Below, in pieces: positions 1 to 10,710 of a stretch of DNA of 64,000 nucleotides. Under the pieces are notes generated by a model that saw nothing but the letters and a program-made list of their open reading frames with translations, ran no database searches and was not told where the DNA came from. Source of the stretch: Hypericum androsaemum (taxonomy: Eukaryota > Streptophyta > Magnoliopsida > Malpighiales > Hypericaceae). Position numbers and translations under genes: made by a program. Position 1 is the first letter of the stretch; every line of letters starts with the position of its first letter. The DNA is taken from contig OZ023182.1 of NCBI GenBank assembly GCA_963995505.1, positions 10,966,707 through 11,030,706 on the forward strand, in the 5' to 3' direction.

Positions 1-3000
1 ATAAAGAAAGAAAAGGCAAGATAATGCACGAAAAGGCCTGATAAGATAGTACGAGGAAAAAAAGGCTAGAAAATTTAATATAAGGCAAGAAATGGCAAGG
101 AAATGTAAGAAAATGGATGGAAAAGGCAAGATTAGGAAAGAGATTGAAAGATAAGAAAAGAAAAGGCAAGATAAGGTAAGAAAAGGGAAGGAACATGCAA
201 GAAATGGCTAGGAAAAGATAAGATAAGGCAGAAAAAAAGGTAAGATAAGGAAAGAAAAGGCATGATAAGGCACGAAAAGGCAAGGAAAAGGTAAGATAAG
301 GAAAGAAAAGGCAAGATAAGGCACGAAAAGGAAAGATAATATAAGACAAGGAAAAAAAAGACTAGAAAAGGGAAGATAAGGCAAGAAAATGCAAGCTAAG
401 GAAAGAAAAGGCAAGATAAGGCAAGAAAATGCAAGGAAAAGGCAAGATAAGGAAAAAAAGGCAAGATAAGGCAAGAAATGACAAGATAAGGTAAGAAAAG
501 GCAATGAAAGGGCAAGAAAAGGCTAGATAAGGAAACAAAAGGCAAGATAAGGCAAGCTAAAGCAAGAAAAGGCAAGATCATATAAGAAAAGGCAAGATAA
601 GGCAAGATAAGGCAAGAAAAGATAATAAAAGGTAATTAAAAGTAAGAAAAGGCAAGGAAAAGGAAAGGTAAAAAAATTCAAGAAAATGCAAGAAAAGGCA
701 AGAAAAAGAAAGAAAAGACAATAAAGGGCAAGAAAAACCAAGAAAAGAAAATAATGGCAAGAAAAGGCAAGTAAAATGCAAGATAAGGAAAGAAAATGCA
801 TGGTAAGGGGCATGGAAAAGGCAAGACAAGGCAAAAAAAGGCAAGATAGCGCATGAAAAGGCAAGATAAGGAAGGAAAATGCAAGATAACAGAAGAAAAG
901 GCAAGAAAAGGTATGCTAAGGAAAGCAACGATAAGAAAAGGCAAGAAAAAGTATGAAAAGTCAAGATAAGGTAAGAAAAGGCAAGATATGGCAAGAAAAA
1001 TGACGAAAAGGAAAGAAGAGGCAAGGAAAAGGCAAGATAAGGAAAGAAAAGTCAAGATTAGGAAGGAGAAGGTAAGAAAAGGCAAGGAAAAGGTAAGATA
1101 AGGAAAGAAATGCCAATAACAGGCAAGATAAGGCATAAAAAGGCATGAAAAGGTAAGATATGTCAAGAAAAGGTAAGATAAGGCAAGAAAAAGGCAAGAT
1201 AAGGCATAAAAATGCATGAAAAGGCAAGATATGGCAAGAAAAGGTAAGATAAGGCAAGGAAAAGGCAAGATAAGGAAAGAAAAAGCATTTTAAGGGGCAA
1301 GGAAAAGGCAAGACAAGGCAAGAAAAGGCAAGATAGGGCATGAAAAGGCAAGATAAGGAAGGAAAAGGCCAGATAAGGCAAGAAAAGGCAAAAAAAGGGA
1401 TGATAAGGAAAGAAAAAAGGCAAGAAAAAGTAAGAAAAGTTAAGATAAGGCAAGAAAAGGCAAGATATGGCAAGAAAAATGATGAAAAGGAAAGAAGAGG
1501 CAAGGTAAGAAAAGAAAAGGCAAGAAAATATATGAAAAGGCAAGAAAAGGCAAGAAAAGACAAGAATAGGCAAGATATGACAAGAAAAGGGAAGGAAAAA
1601 GAAAGATAAGGAAAGAAAAGACAGGAAAACATAAGATAAGGAAAGAAAAGGCAATAACAGGCAAAACAAGGCAAGAAAAGGCTACAAAAGGAAAGAAAAT
1701 ACATGAAAAGGCAAGATAAGGCAAGAAACGGCAAGATAAGGTAAGAAAAGGCTAGAAAATGCAAGGAAAAGGAAAGAAAATACAAGAAAAGGCAAGAAAA
1801 AGTAAGGAAATGGCAAGAAAAAGCAACATAAGGAAAGAAAAGGCATAATAAGGGAAGTCAAGGCAAGATAGGGCATGAAAGGGCAAGATAAGGAAGGAAA
1901 AGGCTTGATAAGGCAAGAAAAGGCATGATAAGGAAAGAAAAGGTAAGAAAAGGCAAGCAAAGGTAAGAAAAGTCAAGACAAGGCAAGAAAAGGCAGGATA
2001 AGGCAAGAAAAATGATGAAGAGGAAAGAAGAGGCAAGGGGAAGGCAAGATAAGGAAAGAAAAGGCAAGATAATGTATGAAAAGGCAAGAAAACGCAAGAA
2101 AAAGCAAAGAAAGGGAAGGATAAGGCAAGGAAATGGCAACATAAGGTAAGGCATGAAATGGCAAAATAAGGGAAGAAAAGGCAAGATAAGGCATGAAATG
2201 GCAAGATAAAGGAAGAAAAGGAAAAAAAATGGTAAGAAAAGGAAAGAAAAGGCAAGACAAGGTAAGGAAAAGGCAAGATAAGGCAAAAAAAAAAGGCGAG
2301 ATTAGGCAAGACAAGGCAAGGAAAAGGCAAAAAAAGGAAAAAAAATGTAAGAAAAGGCGAGATTAGGCAAGACAAGGCAAGGAAAAGGCAAAAAAAGGAT
2401 TGAAAAAGGTAAGATAAGGAAAGAAAATGCAAAATAAGGAAAGAGATGGTAAGAAAAGGCAACATAAGGCAAGAAAAGGCATGGAAAAGGAAAGAAAGAG
2501 AAAGAAAAGGCAAGATAAGGCAAGAGAAGACTAGAAAAGGCAAGAAAATGCAAGAAAAGGCATGAAAAGGAAAGAAAAGGAAAGAAAAGAAAAGAAAAGG
2601 CAAGGAAAGGCAAGGAAAAGGCAAGCTAAGGAAGGAAATGGCAAGATAAGGCAGGAAAAGGAAAGATAAGGCATGATAAGTTAAAAGATAAGGCAAGATA
2701 AGGCAAGATAAGGCAGGATAAGACAAGAAAAGGCAAGATAAGACAAGCAAAGGTAAGAAAAGTTAAGATAAGGGAAGAAAAGGTGAGATAATGCAAGAAA
2801 CGATAAGAAAAGGTAAGAAAAGGAAAGAAAAAGCAAGATAAGGAAAGAAAATGCAAGAAAAGGCAAGAAAAAGCAAGATAAGATAAGAAAAGGCAAGGAA
2901 AATGCAAGATAAGGAAAGAAAAGGCATGATAAGGGATGAAAAGGAAAGGAAAAGGCTAGATAATACAAGATAAGGCAAGAAAAGTCAAGATAAGCCAAGA

Positions 3001-5397
3001 TAAGCCAAGAAAAGGCAAGATAAGGAAAGAAAAGGCAAGATAAGGAAGGAAAAGGTAAGAAAAGGCAAGATAAGGAAGGAAAAGGTAATAACATGCAAGA
3101 AAAGGCATGAAAAGGCAAGAAAAGGCAAGATAAGGTAAGGAAAAGGCAAGATAAGGAAAGAAAATGGAAGGTAAGGGGCAAGGAAAAGGCAAGATAAGCC
3201 AAGAAAAGGAAAGATAGGGCATGAAGAGGCAAGGAAAAGGCAAGATAAGGAAGGAAAATGCAAGAAAATGCAAGAAAAGGCATGATAAGGAAAGAAAAGG
3301 TAGGAAAAGTTAAGATTAGGAAAGAAAAGGCAATAACAGGCAAGACAAGGCAAGAAAAGGCAAGACAAGGTAAGAAAAGGCAAGAAAAGTTAAGAAAAGT
3401 CAAGATATGGCAAGAGAAGGCAAAATAAGGCAAAAAAAGTGATGAAAAGGAAAAAAGTGGGAAGAAAAGGCAAGATAATGTATGAAAAGGCAAGAAAATG
3501 TAAGATAATATATGAAAAGGCTAGACAAGGAAATAACAGGCACGACTAGGCAAGAAAAAGCTAGATAAGGAAAGAAAAGACATGAAAAGGCAAGATAAGG
3601 CAAGAAAAGGCAAGATAAAGCAAGAAAAGGAAAGAAAATGCAAGAAAAAGAAAGGAAAAGGCAAGAAAAAGTAAGGAAAAGGGATGAAAAGAAAAGGAAA
3701 AGGCAAGATAAGGAAAGAAAAGGCATGATAAGGAAAGAAAAGGCATGATAAGGAAAGGAAAAGGCAAGAAAAAGTAAGGAAAAGAGATGAAAAGGAAAGG
3801 AAAAGGCATGATAAGGAACGAAAAGGCATGATAAGGAAAGAAACGGCATGATAAGGCTAGAAAAGGCAAGTAAATGGAAAGAAAGGCAAGATACGACAAA
3901 AAAGGCAAGAAACATAAGGAAAAGGCAAGATAATGCAAGATAAGAAAGGAAAAGGGTAGATAAGGCATGAAAATGCATGAAAAGGCAAGATAAGGTAGGA
4001 AAAGGCATGATAAGGCAAGAAAAGATTAGAAAAGGCAAGATAAGGCAAGAAATGGCAAGAAAAGGGATGAAAAGGAAGGAAAAGGCAAGAAAAGGCCAGG
4101 AAAAGGCAAGAAAAGGGATGGAAAGGCAAGATAAGGCAAGAAAAGACATGAAAAGACAAGGTAAGACAAGAAAAGGCAAGATAAATCAAGAAAAGGCAAG
4201 AAAAGGAAAGGAAAATACAAGGTAAGGAAAAAAAGGGAAGATAAGGCAAGTAAAGGCAAGAAAAAGACAAAAAAGGCAAGAAAAGGCAAGGAAAAGGCAA
4301 GTTAAGGCAAGCGAAGGCAAGAAAAGGAGAGGTAAGGAAAGATAAGGGAAGAAAAGGCAAGAAAAGGAAAGATAAGGCAAGTTAAGGCAAGAAAATGCAA
4401 GAAAATGTAAAAAGAGGTAAAAAAAGGAAAGAAAAAGCAAGAAATGGAATGGAAAAGGCAAGATAAGAAAAGAAAAGGCAAGAAAAGGCAAAATAAGGCA
4501 AGATAAGGGATGAAAATGCATGAAAAGGCAAGAAGAAGCAAGAAAAGGCAAGAAAAGGCAAGAAAAGTCAAGGAAAAAGAAAGATAAGGCAAGAAAAGGA
4601 TAGAAGAAGCAAGATAAGCTAAGAAAAGGCAAGATAAGGAAGGAGAAGGTAAGAAAAGGCAAGATAAGGCAAGGGAAAGGTAAGATAAGGAAAGAAAATG
4701 CATGGTAAGGGGCAAGGAAATGGCAAGACAAGGCAAGAAAAGGCAAGATAGGGCAGGAAAAGGCAAGATAAGGAAGGAAAAGGAAATTAAGGCAAGAAAA
4801 GGCAAGGAAAGGCAAGGAAAAGGCAAGGAAAGGCATGGAAAAGGCAAGATAAGACAAGATAAGACAAGAAAAGGCAAGATAAGACAAGAAAATGCAAGAA
4901 AAGTTAAGATAAGGCAACATAAGGCAAGATAAGGTAAGATAAGGCAGGAAAAGGCAAGATAAGGCAAGAAAAGTTAAAAAAAAGGCAAGATAAGATAAGA
5001 AATGGCAAGAAAAATTAAGATAAGGCAAGAAACAATAAGAAAAGGTAAGAAAAGGCAAGAAAAATAAGATAAGGAAAGAAAAGGTAAGAAAAAGTGAGAT
5101 AAGATAAGAAAAGGCAAGGAAAACGCAAGAAAAGGAAAGAAAATGCATGATAAGGTAAGAAATGGAATGGAAAAGGCTAGATAAGGTAAGATAAGGCAAG
5201 AAAAGTGAAGATAAGGCAAAATAAGCCATGAAAAGATAAGATAAGGAAAGAAAAAGTAAGATAAGGAAGGAAAAGGTAAGAAAAGGCAAGATAAGGAAGG
5301 AGTAGGTAATATAACAGGCAAGATAAGGCATGAAAAGGCAAGATAGGTCAAGAAAAGGCAAGAAAAGGAAAGATAAGGCAAGGAAAAGGCTAGATAA
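1..5397 (+). repeat. Short-period satellite array, purine strand on +
   Basis: The whole stretch is degenerate tandem copies of a 10-bp theme, AAGGCAAGAA or AAGGCAAGAT, with frequent AAGGAAAGAA variants and occasional 11-12 bp spacers. The + strand is almost all purine, with C in GGCAAG and T in GAT as regular exceptions. Landmark variants recur and show higher-order structure: the GATGAAAAGGAAAG variant near 1002, 1481 and 2013, CAATAACAGG near 1114, 1652 and 3331, and TAAGGGGCA near 801, 1291, 3173 and 4704. Long open frames on the pyrimidine strand exist only because that strand is poor in stop codons. No gene is seen. Confidence 0.95.
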
Positions 5398-8019
5398 TGT
5401 AATACCCGACAAATAACTTGAACTTAGTTGAGTTTAATCAGGTATACTAAGTTATTCGGTAAGATAAAAATATACTAAAATACCACATAAAGTAATTATT
5501 TGAGTAGATACTATTTTGACCTACAATAGTTTAAAGTGTTAATAATGGACGTGACAATGACTTTGGGAGGAATAAAATATAGAATACACATTCGTAATTG
5601 AAAATCATGAATAAAAGTGAATTAAATAAGGATGGTGGAAAGAAAACGTTAGTATGTTGTGAAACAATTTTAATTGTATTAAATTAACTAAACATGACGT
5701 GGATATTTTCTATTCAAGAAATTCGATTAGTTTGTGTTGAAAGTTTTGACAAAAAAATTGAAAATATAAGGACAATTAAAAAGAGATGATAAGTACGTAA
5801 GTAAAGCCTACAATTTAGGTAAGAGATAATTATCGTATAAAACTAAAGTAACTAAGGTAAAAAAAAGATAAAGTTAACCAAATAATATAGGATAAGTTAG
5901 AATTGAAAATAATAATAAAAAGGATCAACACAAGGAAATAAATGGAAACAAACGTGGCAATGGTAAAAAAGTAGACTAAAACGTGGAAGTGAGAGAAATT
6001 GACACAAAAGCAAAAGTAAAACATGAGGTGGTGTATTTTCCTTGTTCTAGAGGTTAAAAGTAGTTCTATTGTAAGGACATCACGGACATAAATATTAGGA
6101 AGCAATAAAGTAAACGCACCAGAAAAATAAAATAGGAGAAAACCATGGAGAAAAAGGAGGAAAAGAAATTACAAGTGCACCTCACTTGGGAAGACATCGG
6201 AAATCACTTGGGTACGGTAGTCTTTAATATTTCTAATGTTAATTCTTGTGACAGAAATAGTAATTAATTATGGCAATAGCTATTAAATGAAGTCAATTAG
6301 TAGGAAGTTAAGTGAGAAAGAAAAAAAAAGAAGAAGCTAAAGAGTAGGGAAATGAAGAAGCTAAGTTAACTGTACAATGAAAAGGAGCCACTTAAATTGA
6401 TCAAGTTAACACTTAGATTTGATTAATTGTGTTCACGGCAGTATTTTAGTTGTTTGAATTGGCTGAATTTCTTAACAAGCAAGTGACGAAAAGACCATGG
6501 CTAAATATGTTGAATTAGTTAATAAAACCATAAAGAAATGAAGGTTCTTACGTTCGATGTTTTTGGTAGAAACTAATGTTCAAAGTTTTAACGGACTTAG
6601 AGAGTACAAAAGATATAAAAAGGAAAGCCAAATCAAAGAAAGAAGTAAACCGAGGAGACCAAAAATGGTAGGTAACTAAATATTGGGACCTGGTTTTAGT
6701 AAGACCATAAAAGGAGAAGAGGGAAACGAAATCAGAGTGATTTAGAGTAATGAGTTCAGAAATTGGTAACAATGAAAACCGAAATGCATTGATAAAGAAT
6801 TATAAAATAAAATTTTCTGAATTATAGAGGTCATCAATTTTGAAGGTGACAAGCTTGAGGTATATTTTCGAAGATTTTGCTGGAGGAGGTCCAGATGATT
6901 TGTTGAGCCAAAATCGGTAAACAAATAATATGTGACTCGTGCTTTCTTTAGCGCACTCTATTTATTTGTCATGATTTGAATATGATAACGTGAGTGCATT
7001 TGTGAATTTGTCATATGAGCATATGGTATGACCTTATGATTTGTGAACTTTTTTTAATCTGGCCCAGGGGGCACTGGATATGTTTGATATGTTTTGGGAG
7101 CCTATGAATTTGTTATGATATGAAAGTCTGTTATATGGATGGCTCGGCTCTATGATATGGACGTCTAGTAGGCAGAGGTCTACCCGTGACCAACCGGGGA
7201 TGTTGGCATATGTGCACATATACTGAGGATACAATGGATTCTGATATGATCTATTTGGCCGGCGGGGTTGGATTCTGATGGCGCCTTTGAGATATGGTAT
7301 CCTCATGTCGGAGTAAGAGTGACACTATCTAGAACTTGCCAAACGTTCGTCCAGTTTTGTGATTTAATTTTGGAATTATGTGTTCATGTGTCAAATTGCA
7401 TGGCAGAATGGGACGTTGCATAGTTTGCTCATGTTTTTGTGACTTTGTGATTATATGCTATATTTGGTCTTCTGGTAAGTATGATCTTGGAATATTGTAC
7501 ATCTCTGCATAATTTATTTACCATATTAGTTATATGCATATTTTAGGAATGTTTGTGCATTGAGTAGCTAAATAAATTGCGATGCATATCTTATTTGTTT
7601 GCTGGGTGTTCCAAAACACTCACCCCCCACCTACCAGTTTTGCAGGAACTCGTACACGAGTTGTGTTGGCTCAGAGATCTACTCGTACGAAGTCCGATTT
7701 GTTCTCCAGGACTTGCATCGAGGTCTCCAGTTTGTATTTTGCTCTTTCATCTAGAAGCTCCGTAGTCACAAGATTTGCTTTGAACTTAGGAATCTTTAAT
7801 TATTAAGAATATATTAATTTTGTTTAATCGAACAAAGCTTGACAATTGGTTGTAAAATTTTGGTATTTAAAATGTAAGATATTATAAGTTTTAGTTATAA
7901 GTTTAATGGTTTAAGATTTATAAGAATTAGAATAAGTTTGAGGCTGGCTAGATCTTTGTGTGTGATTTAAGTAGTCAAAGTCTAGCGCCGGTCACCGACC
8001 ACAGATTTGTGTCGTGACA
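5398..8019 (+). mobile_element. Solo LTR, probably Ty3/gypsy Tekay/Del-like
   Basis: A 2622-bp AT-rich, non-satellite island interrupts the array. It starts TGTAATACCCGACAAA, ends TTTGTGTCGTGACA, and so has TG...CA termini. It is flanked by direct GATAA at 5393-5397 and 8020-8024, fitting a 5-bp target-site duplication, though GATAA is also common in the satellite. No PBS, PPT or polyprotein is found inside; the small open frames (for example near 5830-6105) resemble nothing. Length and end sequences fit the long LTRs of plant Tekay/Del chromoviruses. A solo LTR left by LTR-LTR recombination is the simplest reading. A non-autonomous element with very short LTRs is less likely. Orientation is inferred from the ends. 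Confidence 0.75.
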
Positions 8020-9266
8020 GATAAGGAAAGAAAATGCAAGGTAAGGAGCAAGAAAAGGCAAGACAATGGAAGAAAAGGCAATATAGGGTATGAAAAGGCA
8101 AGGAAAAGGCAAGAAAATGTAAGAAAAGGCATGATAAGGAAAGAAAAGGCAGAAAAAGATAAGATTAGGAAAGAAAAGGCAATAAAAGGCAAGACAAGGT
8201 GAGAAAAGGCAAGATAAGGCAAGAAAAGCAATGAAAAGGATAGAAGTGGCAAGAAAATGCAAGATAATGTATGAAAAGGCAAGATAAGTAAAGGCAAGGA
8301 AAAGGCAAGGAAAAGGCCCTTAGGCAAGGAAAAGCAAAGATAAGGAAAGAAAAGGTACTAAAAGATAAGATAAGGAAAGAAAAGGCAATAACAGGCAAGA
8401 CAAGGCAAGAAAAGGCTAGAAAAGGAAAGAAAATATATGAAAAGGCAAGATATGGCAAGAAAAGGCAAGATAAGGCGAGAAAATGCAAGAAAATGCAAGA
8501 AAATGCAAGGAAAATGCAAGCAAAGCCAAGTAAAAGCATGAAAAAGAAAGGAAAAGGCAAGAAAAAGCAAGGAAAAGGGAAGAAAAGTAAAGGAAAAGGC
8601 AAGATAAGGAAAGAAAAGACATGATAAGGCTAAAAAAGGCAAGTAAGAGGAAAGATAAGGCAAGAAAAGGCAAGAAACGTAAGGAAAAGGCTAGATAATG
8701 CAAGATAAGAAAGGAAAAGGCTAGATAAGGCAAGAAAAGGCAAGACACGGGAAGAAAAGGCACGAAAATGCATGAAAAGGCAAGATATGGCAGGAAAAGG
8801 CATGATAAGGCAAGAAAATATTTGAAAAGGCAAGATAAGGCAAAAAAAGGTAAGAAAATGGATGAAAAGGAAAGAAAGGAAAAGGCAAGAAAAGGGATGA
8901 AAAGGCAAGATAATGCAAGAAAAGGCATGAAAATGCAAGATAAGGCAAGAAAAGGAAAGGAAAGGCAAGATAAATTAAGAAAAGGCAAGATAAATCAAGA
9001 AAAGGAAAGAAAAGGAAAGCAAAAGGCAAGATAAGGAAAGAAAAGGCAAGATAAGGCAACAAAAGGTAAGATAAGGCAAGAAAAGGCAAGGAAAATACAG
9101 GAAATGGCAACAAAAGGCAAGGAAAGGCAAGGAAAAGGCAAGATAAGGCAAGAGAAAGCAAGAAAATGCAAGATAAGGCAAGTTAAGGCAAGAAAATGCA
9201 AGAAAATGTAAGATGATGTAAAAAAGGAAAAAAAGGAAAGAAATGGCAAGAAAAAGGCAAGGTAAG
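8020..9266 (+). repeat. Satellite array continued
   Basis: Same 10-bp purine-rich satellite resuming after the solo LTR. The stretch around 8500-8740 closely matches 33080-33360 and, inverted, 39960-40180. All three share runs such as GATAAGGCTWRAAAAGGCAAG and AACGTAAGGAAAAGG, which marks a kilobase-scale repeated block. Ends at the TSD of E1 (GTAAG, 9262-9266). Confidence 0.93.
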
Positions 9267-10071
9267 TGATGTGAGCAAGCCTACGGATGCACCAACTATC
9301 AAGCTTGTAGACTCGAAGCAAGTTCAAGTTCCAATTGGGCCAATGACAAGAGCAAGAGCTAGGAAGTTGCAATCTGATTTCAATGGACTAATGCATGAAG
9401 TTTGGGCTCAATCAAGTGCGTGGAGGACCAAGGACGTCCAAGAAGCCCAAGGGAGGCCCATGCACGTTTTGGAGGCTGAATGGGAAGCTTGACATGCACG
9501 AAAGCTTCTAGATGCATGCGCACATGGAGAATCAAGAAGAATCAGCCTATTTAGGCCATGCATCTAATTGTTTTGGACGTGCAACTAGTAGCTATTCTAT
9601 TAGATATTATTTGCTTATATTATTCCTTGTTTAGTTGCATAAGTTCGGCCAGAATCTCCTTAGAATAGGAAAGAGAGTTTTGGCCAGCCTTTGAATTCCT
9701 TTTAAGGAGTTAGCTTGTTTAGGAATATTTTGGTACTTTGGGAGCCTATATAAAGAGGACTCCTAGCAATAAAACGCACACATACAATTCGGAAATACTT
9801 AGCATTGGCTAGTTGAGAGTTTGATACTCGTTTGTTCTTGCTTAGGCTGGTGAGTCGTCTTGGCTAGAATTTATCCTTCACTTATCAAGCGGATATTCCA
9901 TCCCCGTTTGTGGCGTGATACGACCTTAGGTCAAGGTTCAGAAGCCCTTGCAGCGGGTTGAGGTACAAATTCGTGCCTTAGTTCGTGTAAGTTCTTGTGA
10001 GTTGTGATCTGTTCCATTCTAAAGTAACAAACGGTCCGAGTTGTGAATCTTTTCCGCGGAGATTCATATCA
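9267..10071 (+). repeat. 5' LTR of E1 (805 bp)
   Basis: TG...CA bounded. The first 222 bp copy the polyprotein tail coding region (codons from GTG at 9271 to TGA at 9490-9492). The TATA box is at 9747-9754 and AATAAA at 9768-9773. The U3 part is of type a and the R-U5 part of type alpha (see the mosaic finding). Confidence 0.95.
9747..9773 (+). promoter_or_regulatory. LTR core promoter (TATATAAA) and AATAAA signal
   Basis: TATATAAA at 9747-9754 is followed 13 bp later by AATAAA (9768-9773). The same pair is in every 805-bp LTR here, for example TATA at 15753-15760, 22497-22504 and 61649-61656, and on the minus strand at 30168-30175 and 59166-59173. Transcription would start about 25-35 bp downstream of the TATA box. 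The AATAAA would then act as the polyadenylation signal only if it lies in the transcript's 3' copy, which is expected for the 3' LTR. Confidence 0.7.
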
Positions 10072-10710
10072 GTTGGTATCAGAGCTTAGCTTGTTACTTT
10101 AGTTCATTATCCTTGTTATTTTTGTTCTTGTTGGTACGTTTTGTTGCTTGTTATTTTTTTTTTGTTCTTGTTGGTTCGTTTTCTCTCCTCGCTGTTTGAG
10201 AGAAAAGAGAGGAAAACAAACGAGTGAAGCAAGAAAAGAAAGAAAAGAAAAGAAAGAAAAAAAAAAGAAAAGAAAAGAAAAGAAAAGAAAAAAAAAGGAA
10301 AGAAAAGAAAAAGAAAAAAAGGAAGCCGCAAGCTAAAGAGGAAGCAAGCTAAATTGGAAGTCTCAAGCTAAAGAGGAAGCAAATCCGAGGGAAGCTAGCA
10401 AACTAAGGAGGCGCAACAGCTGATCAAGAAAGGGGACGAGCAAGACTAAAAGAAAGACCAAAGAGGAACTTTAACATTCTGTTTGTTAAAGCGTGGAGCT
10501 CAAGCAAGGCCGTTCTAGCCTTAGTAAGAACATACAAGTATCACGAGAGGAAAAAGGCAAGAGTGTGCGAGTACCTTAGAGAGAAAAGCCAAATATTTGA
10601 GTGCAAAACACGAGTGAACTTGAGTGCACCATACATTGAGAGTATACACGTAAGGGAGTGAGCTTGTGAGGCCATATTTTTTTTACTAACCAATTTTTCT
10701 TGCAGCAAAC
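10072..10710 (+). other. Leader (5' UTR) of E1
   Basis: Holds the PBS, then a long purine run of A and G around 10225-10323, then GAGGAAGC-based short repeats (about 10330-10390). It ends in TACTAAC (10684-10690), a pyrimidine stretch and GCAG (10702-10705), five bases before the gag ATG. That end looks like a plant intron branch site and 3' splice site. Candidate donors are GTAAG at 10524 or 10650. No coding frame was recognised. Confidence 0.7.
10074..10085 (+). other. Primer-binding site of E1 (tRNA-iMet)
   Basis: TGGTATCAGAGC, complementary to the 3' end of plant initiator tRNA-Met, two bases after the 5' LTR. It primes minus-strand DNA synthesis. Confidence 0.95.

Noticed and set aside
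1340..1609. Lys/Arg/Glu-rich open frames on the purine strand
   Set aside because: Same artefact on the other strand; short and without any recognisable feature.
1..5397. CRISPR-like or telomeric repeat
   Set aside because: There is no unique spacer between repeats and no TTTAGGG-type unit; variation is graded, as in a satellite.
5830..7306. Small frames within the solo LTR
   Set aside because: AT-rich, short, no domains or codon signal, and inside a non-coding LTR.
9271..9492. Small frame at the start of each 5' LTR
   Set aside because: It is the duplicate of the polyprotein tail; it begins with GTG, not ATG, and lies upstream of the LTR promoter.
10225..10336. Lys-rich small protein in the leader
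   Set aside because: The frame arises from the A/G tract and changes length and phase between sister elements.
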